Source of the DNA: Pantoea rwandensis
Lineage (GTDB): Bacteria > Pseudomonadota > Gammaproteobacteria > Enterobacterales > Enterobacteriaceae
DNA length: 64,000 nt
Assembly (NCBI RefSeq): GCF_000759475.1
Contig: NZ_CP009454.1
Location: forward strand, 2,790,001-2,854,000
Direction: 5' to 3'
Part shown: piece after piece, positions 45,180 to 55,404 of the stretch
How positions within the stretch are numbered: position 1 is the first letter of the stretch
Layout: each line of letters begins with the position of its first letter
The notes under the pieces: generated by a model
Database searches by the model: none
Told to the model about the DNA's origin: nothing
Seen by the model: the letters and a program-made list of their open reading frames with translations, nothing else
Position numbers and translations under genes: made by a program

Positions 45180-46874
45180 ATGACCAACTCGCAGGAGATG
45201 TTGCGTCAGCTCGCTGGCATAGTGGGCGGCAAACAGGTATTGACCCATGCCGATGATAAAGCCTGGTACACCAAGGGATTTCGTGTCGGTCGCGGTGAGG
45301 CACTGGCAGTGATATTGCCGCAAAACTTGCTGCAACTGTGGCAAAGCCTAAAGGTATGCGTGGCACAGGACGTCATTATTTTGATGCAAGCCTCGAATAC
45401 CGGCGTGACCGGCGGGTCAACCCCGGATGGCAATGATTATGACCGCGACGTGGTGATCATCAGCACCCGCCAGCTCAAGGGCGTACAGGTCATCGATCAA
45501 GCGCGACAGGTCATCGCCTTCCCCGGTACCACCCTGACCGAACTGGAGCACACGCTGCAACCGTTGGGACGCGAACCGCACTCGGTGATTGGTTCCAGCT
45601 GCATTGGCGCTTCTGTCGTGGGAGGCATCTGTAACAACTCGGGCGGTTCACTGATTCGCCGGGGCCCCGCCTTTACAGAAAAATCACTGTTTGCCCGTAT
45701 CCATGATGATGGGCGCTTAGAAATGATCAATCACCTTGGTATCGATTTGGGTGATACGCCGGAGGCGATGCTGAAGAGTCTGACTGAGCAACAGTATCAG
45801 ACCGGCGACCAGGCCGATTGGGACGGCAAAATCTGGGCTGATGATTACGCCGACCGTCTGCGGGATGTCCGCGCTGATTCCCCTGCTCGCTTCAATGGCG
45901 ACCTACGTTATCTGCACGACAGTTCCGGCAGTGCAGGAAAAGTGGTGGTGTTTGCTGTGCGGCTGCCCACCTTTGAAGCGAGCGCGGGGAGCGACACCTT
46001 TTATGTCGGCACCCATGATGAGAGTGTTTTGGTGGCGTTACGCCGTTTTCTCCTCACCGAAATGAGCGAACTGCCCCTGCAGGCAGAGTACATTCATCGC
46101 AACGCGTTCGATTTAACCGTGCGATACGCCAAACATATGTATCTGGCGATCCGTAAATTCGGTCCCCAGGCCATTCCTAAGATGATGGGCAATAAAGCGA
46201 AATGGGATGTCCGTGTCAGTCATCTGCCTTTCCTGCCACGCAATTTTGTTGATCGGGCGCTGCAATGCTTTAACCAGCTCACGCCCAGCTTTATTGCCCC
46301 GCGCATCATGGCTTATCGCGACGAATATCAACATCATCTGATGATCAAAGTCGATGCGCAGCAGACCAACGAATTGCAGACGTTGTTGCAGCAATTTTTT
46401 GCCGAACATCCCGGCGGCTTTTTCCATTGTGATGCCCGCGAAGGCGCAGATGCATTTCTGGTACGTTTTGGCGTAGGCGGGTGCACCATCTCTTATTGTG
46501 ATGCGCTGGGTTATAACCCGAACGAAAGGCTGGTGGCCTTCGACGTGGCGTTGCGCCGCAATGACGATGCCTGGCGCTTAACCTTGCCGGATCACTTAGC
46601 GGCACAGGTGCAGGTCGATTCCTGCTGCGGGCACTTTTTCTGTTATGTGAATCATCAGGATTATGTGCTGAAGGAAGGGGTGGATGCGAAGGCGTTTAAA
46701 GAAGCGGTCAAAGTCTATCTTGAACAGCGTGGTGCGAAGTACCCGGCTGAGCATAATGTGGGACATCTCTATCAGGCATCGTGCGAGCATGTGGCGCACT
46801 GGAAGCAACTGGATCCGACTAACAGCTGCAACCCTGGCGTGGGAAAAACCAGTAAGAAGAAGTATTGGGCGTAA
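45180..46874 (+). CDS. dld: D-lactate dehydrogenase, quinone-dependent
   Basis: A 564-residue FAD peripheral membrane enzyme oxidising D-lactate to pyruvate (E. coli Dld is 571). The FAD site contains ILMQASNTGVTGGSTPDG and VIGSSCIGASVVGGICNNSGGSLIRRGPA. The membrane-binding segment has DLTVRYAKHMYLAIRKFG. The C-terminal part has EHNVGHLYQA and DPTNSCNPGVGKTSKKKYW. It starts at 45180 and appears to be a single gene, with a hairpin after it. Confidence 0.96.
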   Translation: MTNSQEMLRQLAGIVGGKQVLTHADDKAWYTKGFRVGRGEALAVILPQNLLQLWQSLKVCVAQDVIILMQASNTGVTGGSTPDGNDYDRDVVIISTRQLKGVQVIDQARQVIAFPGTTLTELEHTLQPLGREPHSVIGSSCIGASVVGGICNNSGGSLIRRGPAFTEKSLFARIHDDGRLEMINHLGIDLGDTPEAMLKSLTEQQYQTGDQADWDGKIWADDYADRLRDVRADSPARFNGDLRYLHDSSGSAGKVVVFAVRLPTFEASAGSDTFYVGTHDESVLVALRRFLLTEMSELPLQAEYIHRNAFDLTVRYAKHMYLAIRKFGPQAIPKMMGNKAKWDVRVSHLPFLPRNFVDRALQCFNQLTPSFIAPRIMAYRDEYQHHLMIKVDAQQTNELQTLLQQFFAEHPGGFFHCDAREGADAFLVRFGVGGCTISYCDALGYNPNERLVAFDVALRRNDDAWRLTLPDHLAAQVQVDSCCGHFFCYVNHQDYVLKEGVDAKAFKEAVKVYLEQRGAKYPAEHNVGHLYQASCEHVAHWKQLDPTNSCNPGVGKTSKKKYWA

Positions 46875-46909
46875 AGGCAGATCCAAAGAGCGCCTCATTT
46901 TTAGCTGAA

Positions 46910-46944
46910 ACGCATCCTGACGCTGGTGCAGGGTCAGGATGCGT
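46910..46944 (+). terminator. Hairpin after dld
   Basis: ACGCATCCTGAC (46910-46921) and GTCAGGATGCGT (46933-46944) pair perfectly around an 11-base loop, 36 bases after the dld stop. No T tract follows. Confidence 0.55.
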
Positions 46945-47101
46945 CACCTTGCTTGGCTGGTACGCCGTGCGAATTACTTCGCGTATGCCTCTATAGTGGA
47001 ACCGATTCTTGGTCATATTATTAAGGATTCAGTTTCCGACGAAAATACAGTAATTAAAAACATAAAACATTTACTAGCCATATCAGGAAACATGTAACCC
47101 T

Positions 47102-47296
47102 ATGAAAACCCTAAAAAGCTTACTTATGGATTTCCTTTGGGTGCAAGTGTTTACTGTTATACCCATTATATTTCTGGTCATCATCACATCATTTACATAT
47201 GACAGATGGCCTGAGAAAACCTGGGCAACCTTAGCAATAAGTACATTTATACTGTATGGAATATTGCTTTTTCTTGCTAAGAAATTTTGGAAGTAA
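47102..47296 (+). CDS. Small two-span membrane protein, unknown
   Basis: A 64-residue frame with two hydrophobic segments (VQVFTVIPIIFLVIITSFTY and LAISTFILYGILLFLAKKFW) joined by a polar DRWPEKTW turn. It is AT-rich compared with its neighbours, which suggests acquisition or relaxed constraint. The ribosome site is weak. It lies alone between dld and pqqF. I do not recognise it; it could be a real small membrane protein. Confidence 0.5.
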   Translation: MKTLKSLLMDFLWVQVFTVIPIIFLVIITSFTYDRWPEKTWATLAISTFILYGILLFLAKKFWK

Positions 47297-47381
47297 CTTT
47301 GGACTATAAGTCGTTATGTGGCTGCATTGGGTGGGGGAAATACGTATTGATGTGACTTTGCCGAATGGTAAACATCGCTTT

Positions 47382-49700
47382 TCAACTTTGATTAATCAGT
47401 ATTCGCCAGCGGCGGCGTTCGCGTAATAAGCGGTGATAAAGCTGCTGGATAAGGGGCAGCGTCAGGGATGCAATCGCATCAGGCGTAAGATTCGGCAATG
47501 CCTGCTGTTGTCGTAACCCCTGCAGTGCGGCTTCCGCATTATCGCGGATATCGCACTGCTCGCGCAGTGTGGCTTGCCAGGCCGCGAAAGTTGCCGGCGC
47601 GATAGCGTCCAGATCAGCCACGGTCTCACGTAAAAAGCGTTTGCAGTGCCCAAGCAGCGTTTGCCATGGAATCTGTGGCGACTGGAGTGCCAGCATTAGC
47701 CCATCGACATCCGCCACGCGCTGGTAGCGCGCCGACACCACATAGCCAATTTGCTGATCGACCCGCAGTCGCTGGAAAAAGCGCGGTTCCAGAAACAATG
47801 AGAGCGCGCGCAGTGCCGCTAAATTCCGTTCATCAGCAATCGGCAGCGGAATAAACAGCAGCAGCGCCTGATCGCCTCCGGTACAAGGGATCGGCTTAAT
47901 ACCTCTTTGCAAACGCGGCGGCTGTGCACTGCTTACCAAATCGGGCGCGAAGTTGCTCAGCAGATGGGACACACGCTGATGTAATAGCCTGTGTTTGCCA
48001 CACCACGCCGCCAGCCATGGGGTATCACTGGTGGGAGCAATCAATTGAACGGGCAAGGCTGAGAGCAACTGTCGAATCACGATCGTTTGCGCAGGCGCCA
48101 GCGGTTTTGCATCGGGAGCCAGATTCAATGCCTCAAGTGCATGATGCACGGCCAGCAAAGCTGGTGACTCAGAGACTGGCAAATTCAGCACCAACTGCCA
48201 GCCCCCCTGCTTCTGCTGCCAACTGCCACTTCCTCCGGCATGACGCAACGCCGCCAGCACCGGACGCAGTCGGGTTTGCCGTGCCTGCGCATCCTCGTCA
48301 CTCAGCGTGTGATAAAAAGCCGGCCGCAACAGCAAGGTCTCAACCTGTTGTTGTGGCGCGATACGCGGCAGGGGCATCGCTATCGGCGACAACGTGGGCA
48401 ATACGGCCTGGTGCGCAGCGGGATAGAAAGAAAATGCGGGCGTTGAGGATGTACTCAGGCTGCGCGGCAGCCCTTTTTTGCGCCGCAGCGTGAAACCTTG
48501 CGTCTGTGCGCTTTCTGGCGAGTCCAGTTGCTGCTGAGTGAGCAAGCGTGAACAAGGCTTCTGCGCCAGCGCAGCGATAAAAGCGCTGAAACCCTGCGGC
48601 ACAGAATCGGCAGGCGCAAAACCTAACGCCCGACCACGCAACTGTTCCAGTGGCGTTAGACAGGCAAAATCGTGCTGCGCCAGCTGAGAATAATGCTGGA
48701 GATGCTCAGGGGTGCAAAGTTTGATGGCGGCTAAATGCTGCCAGAAGCAGTGCTCAATGCGTTGCGCCTGCTCCGCGCTGATTTTAGGCCCACTGAAGCG
48801 CAGCGCTAACCATCCGTGCTGCTTATCCTGCCACAGCCATTGTCCCTGCAGCGTATCGCACAATTCAGCCTCTCTGAGTGCGGCCAACAGGCTGCCCGGC
48901 GCTTCATCTTGCCAGAACACACTGAGCAAGGTGACATTGTCACGTAAAACAGGTTCCTCACCCGATAACATCAGCGTCAGCCAGAAACTCTCATTATCTG
49001 ATAGCTGCAACATCACGTCACCCGAAGGCAATGTGGATGCGGCATATGAAGGGGTGTTTTTTGTTGAATTGACCGCCGAAAAGTGCTGCGCAAGATGCGC
49101 CAACTCATCCAGCGATTGCGGGCCCTGTAACCACAGTTCCAGCGTATTTGCGTGATAATAACGCTGATGGAAGTCGCGCAACGCGGTCTGCAACAAAGTG
49201 ACATTGTCACCAAACGACTGTTGATTACCGATGCGAAAACGCTGAAAAGCCCCACCCAGCGTATCCACCAGCGCGGCTTCGCTGAGCGTTTCAGCATGAT
49301 GTTGCAGAAGTTGACACTCTGCATCGATCACCGCGACTTCCTGCCGAATCGCCTGCTGGCCGAGCAACGGAGAGGCGATCATGTCGCTTAACCGCTGCAC
49401 ACCTTCAGCTAAATCCGCTGCTGGCAGCTGGAAGAAAAAGGCGCTGTGGCTGAGTTGCGTGGTGGCGTTGACCTGCCCACCCCGCTGTTGCACCCACGGC
49501 ATCAGGCGCTCGCTATCTTTAAAACGCTCGCTGCCGCAGAACAACAGGTGCTCCAGCAAGTGCGCCAGACCCGGCCAGCGATCGGGTTCATCCAGACTGC
49601 CCGCTTGCACGCGGATCAGTGCGGCGGCATCACGCGCACCAGCCTGATGATGCAGGTGGCAACGCAAGCCATTGGCTAACACCAGCTGGCGCGAGGTCAT
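47382..49700 (-). CDS. pqqF: PqqF, zinc protease for PQQ biosynthesis
   Basis: A 772-residue M16-family peptidase that trims processed PqqA to release the cross-linked Glu-Tyr. The inverted zinc motif is HLLEH (His 47, Glu 50, His 51). Two M16 halves are present; the second lacks a motif, as usual. It is the last gene of pqqABCDEF. Its ATG shares a base with the pqqE stop (TGATG). Confidence 0.94.
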   Translation of the reverse strand: MTSRQLVLANGLRCHLHHQAGARDAAALIRVQAGSLDEPDRWPGLAHLLEHLLFCGSERFKDSERLMPWVQQRGGQVNATTQLSHSAFFFQLPAADLAEGVQRLSDMIASPLLGQQAIRQEVAVIDAECQLLQHHAETLSEAALVDTLGGAFQRFRIGNQQSFGDNVTLLQTALRDFHQRYYHANTLELWLQGPQSLDELAHLAQHFSAVNSTKNTPSYAASTLPSGDVMLQLSDNESFWLTLMLSGEEPVLRDNVTLLSVFWQDEAPGSLLAALREAELCDTLQGQWLWQDKQHGWLALRFSGPKISAEQAQRIEHCFWQHLAAIKLCTPEHLQHYSQLAQHDFACLTPLEQLRGRALGFAPADSVPQGFSAFIAALAQKPCSRLLTQQQLDSPESAQTQGFTLRRKKGLPRSLSTSSTPAFSFYPAAHQAVLPTLSPIAMPLPRIAPQQQVETLLLRPAFYHTLSDEDAQARQTRLRPVLAALRHAGGSGSWQQKQGGWQLVLNLPVSESPALLAVHHALEALNLAPDAKPLAPAQTIVIRQLLSALPVQLIAPTSDTPWLAAWCGKHRLLHQRVSHLLSNFAPDLVSSAQPPRLQRGIKPIPCTGGDQALLLFIPLPIADERNLAALRALSLFLEPRFFQRLRVDQQIGYVVSARYQRVADVDGLMLALQSPQIPWQTLLGHCKRFLRETVADLDAIAPATFAAWQATLREQCDIRDNAEAALQGLRQQQALPNLTPDAIASLTLPLIQQLYHRLLRERRRWRILINQS

Positions 49701-50839
49701 CAGGTCACTCGCTGCTTGAAGATCAGCTCAGAGTTGGAGCGATTGCGGAACTGAAGCTGTGCGATTTTGATATCGCTGCAGGTGGCTTCGCGGCGCGCTT
49801 CCAGGATCTTACCGTGATGCGGTGACTTACTGCACACCGGATCGGTATTATCCGCATTGCCGGTCAGCATGTAAGCCTGGCAACGGCAACCACCGAAGTC
49901 TTTTTCTTTCTCATCACACGAACGGCACGGTTCCGGCATCCAGTCGTAACCACGATAGCGGTTAAAACCAAAGGAGTTATACCAGATGTCTTCCAGGCTA
50001 TGCTCCAGTACCGACGGGAACTCCACCGGCAACTGACGCGCGCTGTGGCATGGCAGTGCCGTGCCTTCTGGCGTGACACTCAGGAAGATCGAGCCCCAGC
50101 CGCCCATACAGGGCTTGGGCCGTTCTTCGTAATAATCCGGCGTGACGAACAGCAAATTAGTGAGGTTACCGGACTCGCTCATACGTTCGCGGTATTCGGC
50201 CACCACCGCTTCTGCATGGGCAATCTGTTCCCGCGTGGGTAACAAACCCTGCCGGTTAAGATGCGCCCAGCCGTAAAACTGACAGGTTGCCAGTTCAACG
50301 TCGTCCGCTTCCAGTTCGATGCACAGGTCGATGATCTTATCGATTTGGTCGATATTGTGTCGATGCAGCACGAAGTTCAGCACCATCGGATAGCCGTGCG
50401 CTTTCACCGCTTTCGCCATCTCCAGCTTCTGCTGGAACGCTTTTTTCGAACCGGCCAGCGCGGCGTTGAGGGTTTCATCACTCGCCTGAAAGCTGATCTG
50501 AATATGATCCAGACCCGCATCGGCGAAGGCGTCGAGTTTCTTCGCCGTCAGACCGATACCGGAAGTAATTAGGTTGGTGTAGAAACCGAGATCGCGCGCC
50601 GCTTTGATCAACTCGGGCAGATCTTTCCGCGTCAGCGGTTCGCCGCCCGAAAAGCCCATCTGCACACTGCCCATGGCGCGCGCCTGACTGAACACGTCGA
50701 TCCACTGCTCAGTCGTCAGCTCTTTCTCCTGTTGCGAGAAGTCGAGCGGATTCGAGCAGTATGGGCACTGCAGCGGGCAGCGATAAGTCAGCTCAGCCAG
50801 TAGCCACAGCGGCGGCGTGGCGCTTTTATTCAGGTTCAC
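49700..50839 (-). CDS. pqqE: PqqE, radical SAM enzyme for PQQ biosynthesis
   Basis: A 379-residue radical SAM protein that forms the Glu-Tyr carbon-carbon bond in PqqA. The SAM cluster motif is CPLQCPYC (Cys 21, 25, 28), followed by GFSGGEPL. The C-terminal SPASM region has many cysteines: [24 protein letters not shown] and [10 protein letters not shown]. It overlaps pqqD by 14 bases. Confidence 0.97.
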   Translation of the reverse strand: MNLNKSATPPLWLLAELTYRCPLQCPYCSNPLDFSQQEKELTTEQWIDVFSQARAMGSVQMGFSGGEPLTRKDLPELIKAARDLGFYTNLITSGIGLTAKKLDAFADAGLDHIQISFQASDETLNAALAGSKKAFQQKLEMAKAVKAHGYPMVLNFVLHRHNIDQIDKIIDLCIELEADDVELATCQFYGWAHLNRQGLLPTREQIAHAEAVVAEYRERMSESGNLTNLLFVTPDYYEERPKPCMGGWGSIFLSVTPEGTALPCHSARQLPVEFPSVLEHSLEDIWYNSFGFNRYRGYDWMPEPCRSCDEKEKDFGGCRCQAYMLTGNADNTDPVCSKSPHHGKILEARREATCSDIKIAQLQFRNRSNSELIFKQRVT

Positions 50840-51107
50840 GACACTGGATCCATTTCTGTTCTACGGCGGATTGCAGGAATTCCTTTACATCATCATCCAC
50901 GCCGCCCGCTTCCGGGAAACGGCTGTTGAGAATGGCGATGATGGCGGCCACATCCTGTTTGCCGGTGACCAGTTCAAGGATTGCCGTTGCGGTTTCATTC
51001 AGCTTGGCCATGCCTTCGGGATACAGCACCACATGGCTATCCTGCGCCGGTTCCCACTGCATGCGATAGCCACGACGGAAAGCCGGAATCAGATTATCTT
51101 TCATCAT
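50826..51107 (-). CDS. pqqD: PqqD, PqqA-binding chaperone
   Basis: A 93-residue peptide chaperone that binds PqqA and presents it to PqqE. It reads [38 protein letters not shown], the characteristic PqqD fold sequence. Two adjacent Met codons (51107, 51104) follow the pqqC stop directly, without a strong ribosome site, so it is probably translated by coupling. Confidence 0.96.
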   Translation of the reverse strand: MMKDNLIPAFRRGYRMQWEPAQDSHVVLYPEGMAKLNETATAILELVTGKQDVAAIIAILNSRFPEAGGVDDDVKEFLQSAVEQKWIQCREPE

Positions 51108-51108
51108 G

Positions 51109-51864
51109 TTATACCAGTCTTGTGCTGTGCCAGGACACCTGATCGGTGACCGTGTGATAAGGCGGGCGTTGCAAAGAATACGCCATGGTCATGGCATCCA
51201 GCAGCGTCCAGAGAATATCGAGTTTAAACTGCAAAATCTCCAGCATGCGGTTCTGCTGCTCAGCAGTGGTGAACACTTCCAGCGCCAGCGCCAGCCCGTG
51301 CTCCACATCGCGGTTTGCCTGGCTCAGGCGGCTGCGGAAATAGAAGTAACCCTCTTCTTTGATCCACGGATAGTGCTGCGGCCAACTGTCGAGGCGCGAC
51401 TGGTGGATTTGCGGTGCAAACAGCTCGGTTAATGAGCTACAGGCCGCTTCCTGCCAGTTGGCGCGACGGGCGAAGTTAACGTAGGCATCCACAGCAAAAC
51501 GCACACCCGGCAGCACCAGTTTTTCTGACAGCAGGACTTCACGATCCAATCCCACTGCTTCACCGAGTTGCAGCCAGGCTTCAATACCGCCTTCCTGACC
51601 GTTGCTGCCGTCATGGTCGAGGATGCGCTGTACCCACTTACGACGGGTTGCAGGATCCGGGCAGTTCGCCATAATCGCCGCGTCTTTCAGGGGAATATTG
51701 GTCTGGTAATAGAAGCGGTTCGCGACCCAGCCCTGAATCTGTTCACGGGTCGCTTCACCATTATGCATCGCGATATGGTAGGGATGATGAATGTGGTAAA
51801 ACGCGCCTTTGGCACGCAGCGCCTGCTCAAACTCTTGCGGCGATAAGGCTTCGGTAATGATCAC
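51109..51864 (-). CDS. pqqC: PqqC, pyrroloquinoline-quinone synthase
   Basis: A 251-residue cofactorless oxidase of the TenA/heme-oxygenase fold that performs the final ring closure and eight-electron oxidation. Family segments are [36 protein letters not shown] and RILDHDG. Its start overlaps the pqqB stop (ATGA). Confidence 0.97.
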   Translation of the reverse strand: MIITEALSPQEFEQALRAKGAFYHIHHPYHIAMHNGEATREQIQGWVANRFYYQTNIPLKDAAIMANCPDPATRRKWVQRILDHDGSNGQEGGIEAWLQLGEAVGLDREVLLSEKLVLPGVRFAVDAYVNFARRANWQEAACSSLTELFAPQIHQSRLDSWPQHYPWIKEEGYFYFRSRLSQANRDVEHGLALALEVFTTAEQQNRMLEILQFKLDILWTLLDAMTMAYSLQRPPYHTVTDQVSWHSTRLV

Positions 51865-52787
51865 GATGCGTTCTCCTGCAGATGAATCGCCATCCCGTCC
51901 CAGCTCACTTCAATGCCCTGCTGCGTCAGATACTGACGCTGCGGCGACTGCTCGTTAAGGATCGGATTGGTGTTATTAATGTGAATCAGAATTTTGCGTT
52001 GTGCGGGCAGTGACGCCAGCAGCGCCATCAGGCCGTGCTCCTCTGCCAGCGCGAGATGGCCCATCGCTTTGCCGGTGTTTTTACCGACGCCGGTGGCAAG
52101 CAGCTCATCGTCCTGCCAGACGGTGCCGTCAATTAACAGGCAATCGGCTTTTTCCAGGCACGGCATGATCACCGCATCGGGCTCGCCCAGACCTGGCGCA
52201 TACAGCAGTGTCTGGCCATTGGCGGTATTTTCGATAAACAGCGCGACGTTATGCCCCGGCAGCGGACGATCGCGATACGGCGAATACGGTGGCGCATTGC
52301 TGAGAATCGGGATAGCAGTGAACTGCAGGTTACGACACACATCAACACGAAACGGTTCAAGGGGCGTAAGACCATGGTGCTGCAAACCGCCGTTCCAGTG
52401 CTGCAACATGGTGAAAATCGGGAAACCGCTGGTGAGATCGGCATGCACCTCGGGCGTACACCACACCTGATGCGGGCAGCCTTCGCGCAGACTGAGTAAA
52501 CCGGTGGTGTGATCGATCTGACTGTCGGTAAGAATGATGCTGCCAATCGCGGTGCCGCGCAGGACCCCTTTTTTATTCAGTTCGGGTGTGTGGGCGATCT
52601 GTTGGCTGATATCTGGCGATGCGTTACACAGCACCCAATCTTCGCCGTTGTCACTGACAATGATCGAGGATTGCGTCCGCGCCTGAGCCTGGATCGTACC
52701 GTTGCGCAGGCCGCTGCAATTGGCGCAGTTACAGTTCCACTGCGGAAAGCCGCCGCCTGCCGCTGAACCGAGCACTTTAATAAACAT
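51861..52787 (-). CDS. pqqB: PqqB, metallo-beta-lactamase-fold protein
   Basis: A 308-residue protein starting [21 protein letters not shown], the PqqB opening. It has [17 protein letters not shown] for the metal site. PqqB is proposed to hydroxylate the Glu-Tyr intermediate. ATG 52787 lies 55 bases past pqqA, beyond an attenuator hairpin; upstream Met codons lie within that hairpin. The ribosome site is weak. Confidence 0.96.
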   Translation of the reverse strand: MFIKVLGSAAGGGFPQWNCNCANCSGLRNGTIQAQARTQSSIIVSDNGEDWVLCNASPDISQQIAHTPELNKKGVLRGTAIGSIILTDSQIDHTTGLLSLREGCPHQVWCTPEVHADLTSGFPIFTMLQHWNGGLQHHGLTPLEPFRVDVCRNLQFTAIPILSNAPPYSPYRDRPLPGHNVALFIENTANGQTLLYAPGLGEPDAVIMPCLEKADCLLIDGTVWQDDELLATGVGKNTGKAMGHLALAEEHGLMALLASLPAQRKILIHINNTNPILNEQSPQRQYLTQQGIEVSWDGMAIHLQENAS

Positions 52788-52810
52788 GAGAGATAACCAG
52801 AATGAAAAAT

Positions 52811-52834
52811 AAAATGCCCGCACGAGTGGCGGGC
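52811..52834 (-). terminator. Attenuator-type hairpin between pqqA and pqqB
   Basis: On the minus strand GCCCGC (complement of 52829-52834) and GCGGGC (complement of 52816-52821) form a GC stem with a seven-base loop, followed by ATTTTAT. It would stop most transcripts after pqqA, giving more PqqA substrate than enzymes. Confidence 0.8.
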
Positions 52835-52842
52835 AGAGAGTC

Positions 52843-52914
52843 TTAGCGGTTGGAGATGTACAGAGTCACTTCCAGGCCCAGACGCAGGTCAACAAATTCA
52901 GGTTTTTTCCACAT
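52843..52914 (-). CDS. pqqA: PqqA, precursor peptide of PQQ
   Basis: A 23-residue peptide starting [20 protein letters not shown]. Glu 15 and Tyr 19 are the residues joined to become PQQ. It was too short for routine gene calling and was located by sequence. GAGGAAG precedes the ATG at 52914. A GCAGAG/CTCTGC hairpin lies just upstream (52940-52955). Confidence 0.98.
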   Translation of the reverse strand: MWKKPEFVDLRLGLEVTLYISNR

Positions 52915-53064
52915 AACTTTCTTCCTCAAAACAAATAACGCAGAGCAGGCTCTGCTGGAAATGCTTGCACCAGGAAACGAATTTTCTGGCAACAAGGCAC
53001 GACGCGGGCTGATGTTGCGCCAATGTAACGGTCAGATCAACCCCGATTCGGTAAGGGAATGGTG

Positions 53065-54090
53065 CTAATCCTGCCAAATCTGTTGCAGGACTCGCTGCCA
53101 GTTACCCCAGGCAAACTGCTCAATCATGGTTTGATCATAGCTGAGCGAAGTGAGCAACGCATACAGACGCGGCAGCCCAGACACATCTTTCAATTCATCT
53201 GGCACACTGATGCCATCAAAATCCGAACCAAATGCTACGTTTTCTGGCCCCATTATTTCAACTAAATGATCCAGATGTTTAACAATTTCGATCAATGGCG
53301 TATCACTATCGCGTTTGCCATCCGGCCGTAAGAAAGCGTTACCAAAATTAATCCCTACCACTCCGCCGCTGTCGCGAATGGCACGCAGTTGCTCGTCGGT
53401 AAGATTGCGCGGCTGCGCGCAACGCGCGTGTGCATTAGAATGGCTGGCCACCAGCGGCGCGTTTGAGAGCCGTGCGGTATCCCAAAATGCTTTCTCATTC
53501 ATATGCGACACGTCAATCATCATGCGATGGCGATTAGCGGCAGCGATCAACTGCTCACCTGCCGTGGTGAGGCCCGCTCCGGTATCTGGCGAATGCGGGA
53601 AAGCGCCGTTTACCCCTTCACCGAAACGGTTAGGTAAATTCCAGAAAGGCCCGATACTGCGCACCCCAGCCTGATAGAAAGCATGCAAATCTTCGCCATC
53701 AGCATCGAATCCATCTGCCCCTTCAATGTGCGCGACCATCGCCAGCACACCCTCGTGGCGACAGGCTGCAATATCCGCCGTCGTCAGGCATAAACGGGCG
53801 CGCCCGGCGGACTGTGCCGCCAGCGTTTTGAGGATATCGAGTTGTTGCCAGAGAATATCGAGCGGCTGCCACTGCTCGTTTGCACGTTGCGGCGCGACCT
53901 CATTGATGTAGCGCTGCGGCGGAACAAAGAGCGCAAAGAGTCCACCGGCAAAACCGCCTTGCTGCATACGCGGAAAATCCAGATGCCCTTTCTCAATACC
54001 GGCAAAAAAAGCATTAGCGGGATCATCAGGATGATGCAGCCACAGGTTAAGCAGCAGGTCGTTATGACCATCGAAGGTTTTAAATAACAT
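53065..54090 (-). CDS. Membrane (renal-type) dipeptidase, peptidase M19
   Basis: A 341-residue zinc dipeptidase. Metal-site segments are DGHNDLL at the N-terminus, IDVSHMNEKAFWD, ASHSNAHARCAQPRNLTDEQL and FGSDFDGI. No signal peptide is seen. It lies 150 bases ahead of pqqA on the same strand; M19 genes are found beside pqq genes in several enterobacteria, and a role in degrading leftover PqqA fragments is conceivable. Confidence 0.92.
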   Translation of the reverse strand: MLFKTFDGHNDLLLNLWLHHPDDPANAFFAGIEKGHLDFPRMQQGGFAGGLFALFVPPQRYINEVAPQRANEQWQPLDILWQQLDILKTLAAQSAGRARLCLTTADIAACRHEGVLAMVAHIEGADGFDADGEDLHAFYQAGVRSIGPFWNLPNRFGEGVNGAFPHSPDTGAGLTTAGEQLIAAANRHRMMIDVSHMNEKAFWDTARLSNAPLVASHSNAHARCAQPRNLTDEQLRAIRDSGGVVGINFGNAFLRPDGKRDSDTPLIEIVKHLDHLVEIMGPENVAFGSDFDGISVPDELKDVSGLPRLYALLTSLSYDQTMIEQFAWGNWQRVLQQIWQD

Positions 54091-54169
54091 AGGGGGTCAC
54101 ACAGCGAGACAACATGGGCGCTATGCTACTCGCCCCCTGCTGATTCGCCAAACACAGGGGCACAAAGCG

Positions 54170-55102
54170 TTAGTTCTGTGCAACCTTTAAGCCATTATAA
54201 AAGGTAGGTTTGACGTCGAGGCGCTGCTTGATCAGCCCATATTTTTGATAAAAGTCGGCGGTGTCCTGCTGCTGCGCAATCGTGGCTTCATCGATAGCTT
54301 GCCAATGCGAATTGCGCCGCGCAAAGGACTTGGCCGCGGCTTCTTTTGGGAAGCCGATAATTTTCGCCAGCGTGGTGGAGTACGCATCAACATGGCTGTT
54401 CGCCCAGCGATCCGCCGCCGCAAGGCGATTAACGTAATCCTGCAGCGCCACGCGTTTGGCCTCGTCATTAAGGGCTGCATCGGTTGCCGCCAGGAAACTG
54501 TTACCGCTGGAAAGGCCCACGCCGTTGATCAAAACGCGGCCCGTGTGTGTGACTTCCGCCAGTGCGGTGTAAGGATCCCAGGTTGACCAGGCATCGACCG
54601 ATCCGTTTGCCAGTGCAATGCGCGCATCGGCGGGTGTCAGGAAACGAAAGTTGACGTCCTTATCCGTCAAACCGGCCTTTTCCAGTGCTTTCAGCGCTTC
54701 AAAATGGCCGATAGAGCCGCGCCCGGTGGCAATATTTTTTCCTTTCAGATCGGCCACGGTTTTAATTTTTGAATCCGGGCTCACCAATACCGCTAAGCCT
54801 TCAGGCACCGATTTACTTACCGCCACCGCTTTCACCTGCGAACCCGCCGCCAGCGAGAACAGCAGCGGCGCGTCACCGATAATACCCGCATCGACGGCGC
54901 CCGCATTCAGTGCCTCCGCCAGCGGTGCCGCTGCCGGGAACTCCGCCCATTCGATTTTATAATGGAGATTATTGAGCTGCTGCGCCGCTTCCATCTCGGC
55001 GTGCATATTGCCCTTCTGGTCGGCAATGCGCAGTGTGACGGTTTCCGCCGCAGCGGTTCCACTGGTAAGCATCACAAACAGGGCTAAAGCTGTTCTTTTC
55101 AT
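54170..55102 (-). CDS. Second periplasmic sulfonate-type binding protein (SsuA/TauA type)
   Basis: A 310-residue exported binding protein with signal peptide MKRTALALFVMLTSGTAAAE. It aligns with the protein at 2013-2942 (ADQKGN..., then AAPLAEALNAGAVDAGIIGDAPLLFSLAAGSQVKAV, and STWDPYTALAE). No permease or ATPase genes are adjacent. ATG 55102 follows AGAAGAG; the longer frame to 55273 lacks a signal at its start. Confidence 0.88.
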   Translation of the reverse strand: MKRTALALFVMLTSGTAAAETVTLRIADQKGNMHAEMEAAQQLNNLHYKIEWAEFPAAAPLAEALNAGAVDAGIIGDAPLLFSLAAGSQVKAVAVSKSVPEGLAVLVSPDSKIKTVADLKGKNIATGRGSIGHFEALKALEKAGLTDKDVNFRFLTPADARIALANGSVDAWSTWDPYTALAEVTHTGRVLINGVGLSSGNSFLAATDAALNDEAKRVALQDYVNRLAAADRWANSHVDAYSTTLAKIIGFPKEAAAKSFARRNSHWQAIDEATIAQQQDTADFYQKYGLIKQRLDVKPTFYNGLKVAQN

Positions 55103-55404
55103 TCTATTTTCTCTTCTGGCGCAAAACCCCAGACTACCCTGTTGTGCTAAAAGCCCAGATGCCGATTTCATCTGAGGAATATCATCCTGCGCATAAGCAG
55201 CACAACGCTTTTGGCCGTCGATTCTCATCACCCTCCACATTTGTTGTGAACGGTTTGGACAGAGAGGGTTCACAGAATGTGGGACCCGGCTGTTGCGACA
55301 ACTTCACAACGATATGTCAGTTATGCAACGCGAGTTGTCAGTTATGCGTGAGCAGCGTGCGGCGATGTGGTCCAGACTGAGTACAGACCCATAAGGAGAA
55401 CCTC

